DNA of 5,428 bases, taken from NCBI GenBank assembly GCA_017515945.1, contig JAFWDX010000405.1:1-5428 (forward strand), read 5' to 3'. A program made the translations under genes and the position numbers. Below the pieces are notes generated by a model that was given only the letters and a program-made list of their open reading frames with translations, ran no database searches and was not told where the DNA came from. This DNA comes from Blautia sp. (GTDB lineage: Bacteria; Bacillota; Clostridia; Lachnospirales; Lachnospiraceae). Within the stretch, counting starts at the first letter, position 1; every line of letters begins with the position of its first letter. Positions 1 to 5,283 of the stretch are shown here, in pieces.

Positions 1-3
1 CTT

Positions 4-19
4 GTGACTGAACAGTTAC
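4..19. other. imperfect inverted repeat upstream of the membrane protein gene
   Basis: GTGACTG and CAGTTAC flank an AA centre, giving a near-perfect palindrome with one G-T pair. It lies in the leader of the 101-2119 gene, just before a second palindrome at 22-35. It could be a protein-binding site or the end of a terminator from an upstream gene outside the window. No T-run follows it, so a terminator is not favoured. Confidence 0.3.
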
Positions 20-21
20 GA

Positions 22-35
22 GCGTATTAATACGC
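22..35. promoter_or_regulatory. perfect 14-bp palindrome, possible operator or promoter overlap
   Basis: GCGTATTAATACGC reads identically on both strands. It lies 65 bases before the start codon of the membrane protein gene. A poor promoter match overlaps it: TTGTGA at 2-7, 17 bases, then TATTAA at 25-30, each box matching consensus at four of six positions. If that promoter is real, the palindrome covers its -10 box, a natural place for a repressor. The palindrome is seen directly; its function is inference. Confidence 0.35.
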
Positions 36-100
36 GGAACCCCGTGTAATTAAAGGCTCTGTATATATCGCGGTGACAAATTTCAAGAGGAGGGAATATA

Positions 101-2119
101 ATGGAAAAAGATGCCATCTTTTTGCAGCGCAGGGAAATGAAGAAAAAGTGTCATGGAATCGTCAAAAGCCACTATATAGTCCTTGTCTTTCTGTCCCTGG
201 TCCTGATCCTGTTCGGCACGGAATACAATTATACGACGGCTCTGCTCGGCAAGAACAGCGGGCTGCTGTCCCCGTCACTGACGGTGACCAAAAAGGATGA
301 AAACGGCGAGGACGTTTCAAGCCACCGGTTGGGGATGAACGTCACGGAGCTCTACATGGATTTCCTGGGCGGAAAGCTGACCAGAAGCTCTGAGCCTGCG
401 ATCGAGTTATCCGGCAGGCTTAAGAAAAATATGCAGGTCCTTCAGCCTGACGAGGTGACTGACGGTGTGCTGGGAACCGTAGTCAATGCGGTTGGCTCCG
501 GCAGGCTTCTGTCCGGCATCACCTGGACCCTGGGAGGGATCCTCCGCTCGGAAAAGGCGGCCGCTGTGGTCATTTCGGTGCTCACCCTTCTGGGTTATCT
601 TCTGATCTTCATGTTTTTGAAGAATGTCTATTCAGCCGCGCTGTGCAGGGTTTTCCTGGCCAGCAGGATCTATAAGAGAGTGCAGTTCCTGGAGATCGGG
701 TACATTCTGCGCGTGAAGCGGTGGATCAAGGCGTCATGGACCATGATGGTCATGTATACCTTTCAGCTGCTGTGGAGCCTTACGATCGTCGGCGGCGTGA
801 TCAAATTTTATTCGTATCAGTGCGTTTCCTACATCGTCGCGGAAAATCCGGATGTCGGAGCGCTGCAGGCCATCACGCTTTCCAGGCGGATGATGGACGG
901 CCACAAGTGGGAGATGTTCAAATATCAGCTTTCGCTGATCGGCTGGTTTTTGCTGGGCGTCGTGACCTTTGGCTTTTCCGACATGTTCTACGGTGTGAGC
1001 TACCGGATCGCCTGTGAGACGGAGTTTTATGTGAAGGTCCGTGAGGACGCGATCCGCCGGGGTGTGGAGGGCATTGAAGTCCTGAACGACAGGTGGCTGT
1101 TTGAAAAGGCAGACCGGATTTCTCTTTATGAAGCATATTTTGACGTGGTGGATGAGATCACGATCCTGCATGAAGAGCGGATGGAGCTCACAGGCGCCCG
1201 CAAAATCGCGGCGGAATGGTTCGGCCTGTGGCTGGGCCGTCTGGAAGACAAGAAAAAGTATGATGACCTGGAGGGCCGCCGGGCCTCCATTGAGAATTAT
1301 AAGGCAGCCATGCAGGGAGAAATGTATCCGTACTGGCTGAATCCCAGGTTCAAGGATGCGAGGAAGATTGGGAAACAGGGCCATTTTTCCTTTATCCGGA
1401 GCTATTCTGTCTGGACACTGATCCTCTTTTTCGTGATTTTTTCCTTTGTGGGCTGGGGCTGGGAGGTGCTCGTGCATCTGATGCAGACCGGCGAGTTTGC
1501 CAACAGGGGAACGCTGCACGGTCCCTGGCTGCCGATCTATGGCACCGGCGGGCTCATCGCCCTCATGCTCTGCAGCCGTTTTCGCAGAAAGCCTTTGGTG
1601 GAATTCATCGTGGCGACGATCCTGTGCGGCACGATCGAATATTTTGCCGCCTGGATGCTGGAGACGATCTATCATCAGAGATGGTGGTCCTATGACGGAT
1701 ATTTTCTCAACCTGCACGGCAGGATCTGTGCGGAAGGCCTGCTGGTATTTGGTGTAGCCTGCTGCGCGGTGGTCTATGGCATCGCCCCGGTGTTGGACTA
1801 TTTTCTTTCCAGAATCAGTAAGAAGCTGCTGATCGGCATCAGTACGGCGCTTATTGTGATTTACGCAGTTGACTTTGTTTATTCCAGCGCAAATCCGAAT
1901 ACGGGCGAAGGGGCGACGGAGGCTGTGAAGCCGGCAGCTGCTGCGGAGGCAGAGGAGACGGAAGCGGAAACAGAGATGGAAGCGGAGAAAGAGGCGGAAG
2001 AGGAGAAAGAGGCGGAAGCGGAGAAAGAGGCGGAAGCGGAAACAGAGGCGGAAGAGGAGAAAGAGGCGGAAGCGAATACCGAGGCGGAAGCGGATACCGA
2101 GACGGAAACAGAGACATAA
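101..2119 (+). CDS. DUF975-like / CmpB-type (putative ABC-transporter type IV) fusion membrane protein with acidic repeat tail
   Basis: Polytopic membrane protein of 672 residues; its biochemical role is not known. The start is supported by AGAGGAGGG at 86-94, six bases before the ATG. Hydrophobic segments lie near 24-39, 153-173, 212-235, 276-294, 437-455, 476-492, 498-519, 545-565 and 576-592. The N-terminal half carries a DUF975-like signature around 246-291 (AENPDVGALQAITLS, then HKW and IGWFLLGVVTFG). Residues 40-152 would form a loop outside the membrane. A charged region (300-436) leads to a CmpB-type domain at about 438-570, with GWGWEVL, NRGTLHGPWLPIYG, EYFAAWMLE and RWWSYDG. That family is called a putative ABC-transporter type IV on weak grounds. 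Residues 608-672 are a Glu/Ala repeat tail; positive charges at 571-575 suggest it lies outside the cell. Family assignments are by recognised motifs. I am confident of the gene and the CmpB part, less of the DUF975 part. Confidence 0.85.
   Translation: MEKDAIFLQRREMKKKCHGIVKSHYIVLVFLSLVLILFGTEYNYTTALLGKNSGLLSPSLTVTKKDENGEDVSSHRLGMNVTELYMDFLGGKLTRSSEPAIELSGRLKKNMQVLQPDEVTDGVLGTVVNAVGSGRLLSGITWTLGGILRSEKAAAVVISVLTLLGYLLIFMFLKNVYSAALCRVFLASRIYKRVQFLEIGYILRVKRWIKASWTMMVMYTFQLLWSLTIVGGVIKFYSYQCVSYIVAENPDVGALQAITLSRRMMDGHKWEMFKYQLSLIGWFLLGVVTFGFSDMFYGVSYRIACETEFYVKVREDAIRRGVEGIEVLNDRWLFEKADRISLYEAYFDVVDEITILHEERMELTGARKIAAEWFGLWLGRLEDKKKYDDLEGRRASIENYKAAMQGEMYPYWLNPRFKDARKIGKQGHFSFIRSYSVWTLILFFVIFSFVGWGWEVLVHLMQTGEFANRGTLHGPWLPIYGTGGLIALMLCSRFRRKPLVEFIVATILCGTIEYFAAWMLETIYHQRWWSYDGYFLNLHGRICAEGLLVFGVACCAVVYGIAPVLDYFLSRISKKLLIGISTALIVIYAVDFVYSSANPNTGEGATEAVKPAAAAEAEETEAETEMEAEKEAEEEKEAEAEKEAEAETEAEEEKEAEANTEAEADTETETET
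1949..2110 (+). repeat. 18-bp in-frame tandem repeat encoding an acidic hexapeptide tail
   Basis: About nine 18-base units run head to tail within the coding sequence. Seven clear units start at 1985, 2003, 2021, 2039, 2057, 2075 and 2093, with two looser ones at 1949 and 1967. The best-kept unit is GAGAAAGAGGCGGAAGCG, encoding E-K-E-A-E-A, with variants E-T-E-A-E-E, N-T-E-A-E-A and D-T-E-T-E-T. The strand is almost pure purine. Units of 18 bases keep the reading frame, so gain or loss by slippage would change tail length without breaking the protein. The units drift towards Asp and Thr at the 3' end. Confidence 0.85.
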
Positions 2120-2290
2120 CCAGGCGCAGGCTTCTTTCACCGCAATGAAAGTGTATCCGGTTTTGGCTGTTCAGCTTTTTTCTCACGTACCTGTAAAGGC
2201 ACGCCTGCGGTGTCGCAGTAAATGCAAGGTGCTGACGGAATAGTTACCACATATTCAATATCAACTATGAGTCTACATGGAGGAAAATCA
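2120..2290. other. intergenic region with small hairpins, weak terminator candidate
   Basis: This spacer of 171 bases holds three small palindromes. CTTTCA/TGAAAG occupies 2134-2151 with a six-base loop. GCTG-TT-CAGC (2166-2175) is followed by six T residues at 2176-2181, the only terminator-like arrangement here, though its stem is very short. CTGCG-GTGT-CGCAG occupies 2205-2218 with no T-run. I found no convincing promoter for the epimerase gene, so read-through from the membrane protein gene remains possible. Confidence 0.3.
2279..2283 (+). promoter_or_regulatory. ribosome binding site that fixes the epimerase start
   Basis: GGAGG lies seven bases before the ATG at 2291. The same frame is open from an earlier ATG at 2222, which has no good Shine-Dalgarno sequence, and the extra 23 residues do not resemble the family N-terminus. 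The start at 2291 is therefore preferred. Confidence 0.85.
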
Positions 2291-3520
2291 ATGAATGACA
2301 TGCAGCAGGAAATGAGAGAGGAGCTCCTGACCCACATAGTCCCCTTCTGGCTTTCGCTTAAGGACGAAGAAAACGGCGGTTTCTACGGATACAAGGGCTT
2401 TGACCTGACTCTGGATCCCATGGCCGTAAAGGGCTGCATCCTGAACAGCCGGATCCTCTGGTTCTTTTCAGAGGTATCCCGCCTGTGCGGCCGGCAGGAC
2501 TGCCTGGAGGCAGCAGAACACGCCTTCCGCTTTATGCAGGCGCATTTCGTTGACCCGGAGTGCGGCGGCGTATATTGGTCAGTACGATATGACGGACAGC
2601 CCGAAGACGATTCCAAGCATACATACAATCAGGCCTTTGCAATCTATGGCCTGTCCGCGTATTACAGAGTGTCAAAGAATGAAGAAGCCCTTGAGCTGGC
2701 ACTGCGGCTCTTTGACGTGATCGAGGGGCGCATGCGCGATGAGGGCGGCTATCTGGAGGCCTTTGACCGGCAGTTCCGGCCCGTTTCCAATGAGAAGCTC
2801 TCGGAGAACGGTGTGCTGGCCGAGCGGACCATGAACACCCTCCTGCATGTCATGGAGGCCTACACAGAGCTCTATCGTGTCAGCGGAAAGCCGGAGGTGA
2901 AAGCCTGCCTGGAAGAAATGCTGTCCATCATGCTTGAGAAGATCTTTATTCCCTCCAAAGGAAGACTCGGCGTGTTCTTTGACCATGACTACAACAGCCT
3001 GATCGACCTGTATTCCTACGGCCATGACATCGAAGCCGCATGGCTCACAGACCGTGCCGCCGAAGTCCTCGGCGATCCCGGATGGACGGAGCGGGTGAGC
3101 GTCATGACGAAAGTGCTGGAGGATTCCGTTTACGCGGAGGCGTATATGGCCGGGAATGCGCTGGAGAATTCCATTTACGGGGAGGCATATGTGGCTGGGA
3201 AGGAACCTGCGACCGCACAGACTCATTCACTCCCTGCCGAATGTGAAAACGGCGTAGTTCTCCCCACCCGTGTCTGGTGGGTCCAGGCTGAAGCTGTCAA
3301 CGGCTTTTACAAAGCCTGGCAGAAACGCCCCGAAAAAACGGAATTTCTGGAGGCTGCCCGGGCTGTCTGGTCCTTTATCAAGGAATACCAGATCGACAGG
3401 AGAGAAGGATCCGAATGGTTTAACGAACTTGCTCCGGACGGCACACCGGATCCGGCCATGCCCATCGCAAACCCGTGGAAATGCCCGTATCATAACGGGC
3501 GGATGTGCATGGAGGTTTAG
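2291..3520 (+). CDS. cellobiose 2-epimerase (AGE family)
   Basis: Cytoplasmic (alpha/alpha)6-barrel epimerase of 409 residues that inverts C2 of the reducing glucose of cellobiose to give glucosyl-mannose, and often acts on lactose and other beta-1,4 disaccharides. Family signatures in order: PFWLSLKDEENGGFYGY near 18-34, KGCILNSRILWFFS 47-60 (Arg54), KHTYNQAFAIYGL 109-121, SENGVLAERTMNTLLHVMEAY 171-191 (His186), YSYGHDIEAAWL 241-252 (His245, Glu248), RVWWVQAEAV 327-336 and WKCPYHNGRMC 396-406 (His401). His186, His245 and His401 match the three essential histidines of characterised enzymes; His245 and His401 are the expected acid/base pair. The spacing from His245 to His401 is about 25 residues longer than I recall for known enzymes, owing to a partly duplicated insert near 276-320. 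No mannan- or cellobiose-degrading gene lies beside it, so the native substrate is open. The stop codon abuts a long hairpin. Confidence 0.93.
   Translation: MNDMQQEMREELLTHIVPFWLSLKDEENGGFYGYKGFDLTLDPMAVKGCILNSRILWFFSEVSRLCGRQDCLEAAEHAFRFMQAHFVDPECGGVYWSVRYDGQPEDDSKHTYNQAFAIYGLSAYYRVSKNEEALELALRLFDVIEGRMRDEGGYLEAFDRQFRPVSNEKLSENGVLAERTMNTLLHVMEAYTELYRVSGKPEVKACLEEMLSIMLEKIFIPSKGRLGVFFDHDYNSLIDLYSYGHDIEAAWLTDRAAEVLGDPGWTERVSVMTKVLEDSVYAEAYMAGNALENSIYGEAYVAGKEPATAQTHSLPAECENGVVLPTRVWWVQAEAVNGFYKAWQKRPEKTEFLEAARAVWSFIKEYQIDRREGSEWFNELAPDGTPDPAMPIANPWKCPYHNGRMCMEV
3116..3205 (+). repeat. 45-bp imperfect tandem duplication inside the epimerase gene
   Basis: Unit 1 (3116-3160) and unit 2 (3161-3205) match at 36 of 45 bases. 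They encode LEDSVYAEAYMAGNA (276-290) and LENSIYGEAYVAGKE (291-305). Several changes are conservative (Val/Ile, Met/Val), so the copies appear to have drifted under some constraint. The duplication is in frame and lies between two catalytic histidines in sequence, in a segment that is short in the family members I recall. Confidence 0.8.
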
Positions 3521-3568
3521 GGGACGGTTCCTCGTTTCACCATTCCTGGTGAAACGAGGAATCGTCCC
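3521..3568. terminator. long stem-loop directly after the epimerase stop, REP-like
   Basis: Arms of 21 bases (3521-3541 and 3548-3568) pair at 20 positions with one G-T, around a six-base ATTCCT loop. The left arm begins GGGACGGTTCC and the right arm ends GGAATCGTCCC. After it the plus strand has only TTTGTC, a poor T-run, so it may act as a weak terminator or a 3'-end stabiliser. It sits between convergent genes (epimerase and toxin). The GGGGAC/GGTTCC core resembles the repeats at 5281 and 5377, so it is probably a dispersed palindromic element and not only a terminator. Confidence 0.65.
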
Positions 3569-3581
3569 TTTGTCTATCTCA

Positions 3582-3845
3582 TTAATCATAATGCCCTTTG
3601 CATGAAAAAATCACCAGATTTTGTTTATCATCAAAATTGTAAGTTAATCGATTTACGTCATCGATTCTTCTGCTGCAGACTTTTTCGTATTTCAGTGGTT
3701 CTGGTTTTCCGATTCCTGTAAGAAGACCATTTCGGTCGATATCCTTAATCAGCTCATTGATACGAGCTACTACTTTTTTGTCCTGCCTGTGCCAGTCCAT
3801 GTACTGTTCCCATGCAGTTGGAGTCCATGCGACAATTCTCTTCAT
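3582..3845 (-). CDS. yoeB: YoeB-family mRNA interferase toxin
   Basis: Toxin of a type II toxin-antitoxin system, 87 residues, close to the usual length of about 84. YoeB has the RelE fold and cleaves mRNA in the ribosomal A site when released from its antitoxin. Visible family marks are INELIKDI (29-36), GKPEPLK (46-52, Glu49), SRRI (58-61), NRLTY (65-69, Arg66) and the C-terminal CKGHYD (82-87, His85 and Tyr86). Glu49, Arg66 and His85 correspond to the catalytic Glu46, Arg65 and His83 of the E. coli enzyme, so the toxin looks intact. Its ATG overlaps the antitoxin stop as ATGA (3842-3845), indicating translational coupling. It faces the epimerase gene across a long hairpin. The gene is more AT-rich than its neighbours, which fits acquisition by transfer. 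Confidence 0.95.
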   Translation of the reverse strand: MKRIVAWTPTAWEQYMDWHRQDKKVVARINELIKDIDRNGLLTGIGKPEPLKYEKVCSRRIDDVNRLTYNFDDKQNLVIFSCKGHYD

Positions 3846-4105
3846 TCATACTTCTCCAGATCATCGATTGATGTGATCACAAAACCTCCGGCTTCGGCCT
3901 CCTGTACAGATTTATGCAACATATTCAGGTAATCGGCTTTTCGCTGCTTTTCTGCCATTTCATATAATTCATTAAACGCAGACTCAGACATCATGATCAC
4001 ATTACGATTCTGAGGCCGGGGAATAATATAAATCTGACCTTCGGCAGCACGATCGCAATAGGTTTTGAAATTGTCTCTTACTTCTTTGGTTTTTGCTATA
4101 ACCAT
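3842..4105 (-). CDS. yefM: YefM-family antitoxin and autorepressor (Phd/YefM)
   Basis: Antitoxin of 87 residues that binds and inactivates YoeB and represses the shared promoter with toxin as co-repressor. The N-terminal Phd/YefM fold is recognisable: an opening MVIAKTKEVRDNFKTYCDRA, then IIPRPQNRNVIMMSESAFNELYEMA (27-51), the strand pair and helix typical of the DNA-binding and dimerising part. The C-terminal stretch (about 60-87) is acidic, as expected for the flexible segment that wraps the toxin. The start has GAGAGG (4119-4114 on the minus strand) eight bases upstream. It is first in the operon and overlaps yoeB by four bases. The promoter and two TGTACA operator boxes lie 48-94 bases upstream. 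Confidence 0.93.
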   Translation of the reverse strand: MVIAKTKEVRDNFKTYCDRAAEGQIYIIPRPQNRNVIMMSESAFNELYEMAEKQRKADYLNMLHKSVQEAEAGGFVITSIDDLEKYE

Positions 4106-4140
4106 TCTGATAACCTCTCAATACAAACAACAAATGCTGA

Positions 4141-4170
4141 TGTATAAATATATGTACAGATATATGTACA
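4141..4170. promoter_or_regulatory. YefM-YoeB operator: TGTACA boxes spaced 12 bp
   Basis: Two identical 11-base direct repeats, ATATATGTACA, occupy 4148-4158 and 4160-4170. Each contains the palindrome TGTACA (4153-4158 and 4165-4170), centres 12 bp apart. The E. coli yefM-yoeB operator is known to use two palindromes with TGTACA cores at the same spacing, as I recall. A weaker third box, TGTATA, lies at 4141-4146, again 12 bp along. The boxes cover the expected transcription start, just downstream of the -10 element, so occupancy would block initiation. Confidence 0.85.
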
Positions 4171-4199
4171 ATAATAACTCTTAATTCCGTTACTGTCAA
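4171..4199 (-). promoter_or_regulatory. promoter of the yefM-yoeB operon
   Basis: On the minus strand, TTGACA (4199-4194) is followed by 17 bases and TATTAT (4176-4171). The -35 box matches consensus fully and the -10 at five of six positions. Transcription would begin near 4164, inside the TGTACA operator boxes, leaving a leader of about 60 bases before yefM. Confidence 0.85.
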
Positions 4200-4220
4200 C
4201 TTTCATTTTGACGGATCAGA

Positions 4221-4242
4221 TGAGTCAGGGGGACAAGTTTCC
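4221..4242. repeat. decayed half copy of the 3'-end repeat
   Basis: TGAGTCAGGGGGACAAGTTT followed by CC aligns with the left half of the repeat at 5281 with two substitutions and one extra T. The inverted right half is missing, so no hairpin forms. It lies between the two divergent promoters. With the intact copies downstream, the binding protein gene is bracketed by related sequence. Confidence 0.6.
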
Positions 4243-4256
4243 TCCTTATTTAATAC

Positions 4257-4285
4257 TTGACAACTGTCAAAGATAATGATATACT
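4257..4285 (+). promoter_or_regulatory. promoter of the amino-acid-binding protein gene
   Basis: TTGACA (4257-4262) is separated by 17 bases from TATACT (4280-4285), a near-consensus housekeeping promoter. The predicted start near 4292 gives a leader of about 68 bases. The -35 box is one arm of a palindrome, TTGACA-AC-TGTCAA (4257-4270), which could be a repressor site. The promoter points away from the toxin-antitoxin promoter. Confidence 0.85.
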
Positions 4286-4344
4286 GCGGAATAATCACTT
4301 TATCAATGTATCATATTAAAGTATCGGCGCAAACGATACAAAAG

Positions 4345-4351
4345 AAAGGAG
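4345..4351 (+). promoter_or_regulatory. ribosome binding site that fixes the binding-protein start
   Basis: AAAGGAG lies eight bases before the ATG at 4360. The frame is open from an ATG at 4276, but that codon lies upstream of the -10 box and would bury the signal peptide behind 28 extra residues. The start at 4360 is therefore clear. Confidence 0.9.
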
Positions 4352-4359
4352 TTCCATTT

Positions 4360-5283
4360 ATGAAAAAGAAGACCTTCAGGAAAGTGCTTGGCCTGCTTCT
4401 CGCCGGAGCGTTGACCGTAAGCATGGCCGGTGTTGCCTTTGCAGAGGAAAATAATTCCGTCGCGATCGATGCGGAAGCCTTTGATGCCCTGGTAAGTGAC
4501 GGACCGGTCGCTGAGGACGCAGTGATCGAGGCCAGCGAATGGGCATCCGCAGTCAAGAAAGCCGGCAAGCTCAGAGTCGGCGCGACCCGTACATCCTTCC
4601 TGTTCAGCCAGGAGGACGAGACAGACGGCAGCATCCGCGGCTTTGACGCCGGACTGTTCCAGCTGCTGGCCCGCTATATCCTCGGAGACGCAGGCGCCTT
4701 TGAACTGACACAGGTTACTTCCGATACACGTGAGTCCGTTCTGACCAGCGGCCAGGTGGATGCCGTTTTCGCAACCTATTCCATCACACCCGCCCGCGCG
4801 GAGATCATCTCCTTCGCAGGCCCGTATTATACCTCCCGTCAGGCCGTCATGGTAGCCCTGGGTAATACGGATATAGCTGGTGTGGACGATCTGGCCGGCA
4901 GGACCGTGGCGACCCAGTCCGGTTCCACAGGCCCGGACATCCTGGCCGAATATGCCCCCGAGGCGATCGTGCAGGAATTCACCGATGATAATACTGCCCG
5001 CACCGCTCTGGAACAGGGCCGCGTGGACGCCTATGTTACGGACTATACCCTGCTGCTCAATGCCATCGTGAAGAACCCCGACAAATATGAGATCGTCGGC
5101 GACAGCTTCGGACCGGAGGACAATTACGGCATTGGTCTGCCGAAGGATTCCGACGGCGTGGCATTTGTCAATGATTTCCTTAAAGCCGTTATCGAGGATG
5201 GCACCTGGGCAAAGCTCTGGCAGATCAGCCTTGGCGACAGAACAGGGATCGATACCGCACCTGAGGCTCCGGTAGTCGAATGA
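4360..5283 (+). CDS. extracellular polar-amino-acid-binding protein of an ABC importer (family 3)
   Basis: Secreted solute-binding protein of 307 residues that would capture an amino acid and deliver it to an ABC permease. A Sec signal peptide is plain: MKKKTFRK, a hydrophobic core (9-22) and a probable cleavage after AFA (28). There is no cysteine in the whole protein, hence no lipobox. An acidic linker (29-60) precedes the SBP_bac_3 fold: KLRVG (70-74), GFDAGLF (94-100), YSITPARAEIISFAGPYY (140-157), LAGRTVATQSGST (178-190) and VDAYVTDYTLLL (222-233). By comparison with HisJ, Arg146 should hold the ligand carboxylate and Asp228 the amino group. The general look is glutamate/aspartate-type, but specificity cannot be read safely. 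No permease or ATPase gene lies in the window. Its stop codon is the first three bases of a palindromic repeat. Confidence 0.92.
   Translation: MKKKTFRKVLGLLLAGALTVSMAGVAFAEENNSVAIDAEAFDALVSDGPVAEDAVIEASEWASAVKKAGKLRVGATRTSFLFSQEDETDGSIRGFDAGLFQLLARYILGDAGAFELTQVTSDTRESVLTSGQVDAVFATYSITPARAEIISFAGPYYTSRQAVMVALGNTDIAGVDDLAGRTVATQSGSTGPDILAEYAPEAIVQEFTDDNTARTALEQGRVDAYVTDYTLLLNAIVKNPDKYEIVGDSFGPEDNYGIGLPKDSDGVAFVNDFLKAVIEDGTWAKLWQISLGDRTGIDTAPEAPVVE

Noticed and set aside
734..2140. Long open frame of 468 codons on the minus strand opposite the membrane protein gene
   Set aside because: It has no recognisable domain, its start is an Arg/Leu/Phe repeat that is simply the reverse reading of the acidic tail repeat, and it has no supporting context. 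It is a shadow of the plus-strand gene.
2167..2174. CTGTTCAG shared in opposite orientation with CTGAACAG at 8-15
   Set aside because: Eight bases are too short to claim a common element from two occurrences; chance or unrelated small hairpins explain it.
2222..2290. Upstream in-frame ATG extending the epimerase by 23 residues
   Set aside because: It has no ribosome binding site, and the extension does not resemble the family N-terminus; the ATG at 2291 has GGAGG at good spacing.
2672..3226. Minus-strand open frame of 184 codons within the epimerase gene
   Set aside because: It lies entirely inside a well-supported gene and has no recognisable motif.
3569..3581. T-run that would make the hairpin at 3521-3568 a standard intrinsic terminator
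   Set aside because: Only TTTGTCTATC follows on the plus strand and no T-run follows on the minus strand, so a strong bidirectional terminator is not supported.
4200..4359. Possible riboswitch in the leader of the binding-protein gene
   Set aside because: The predicted leader is only about 68 bases and I see no conserved riboswitch core or terminator hairpin in it.
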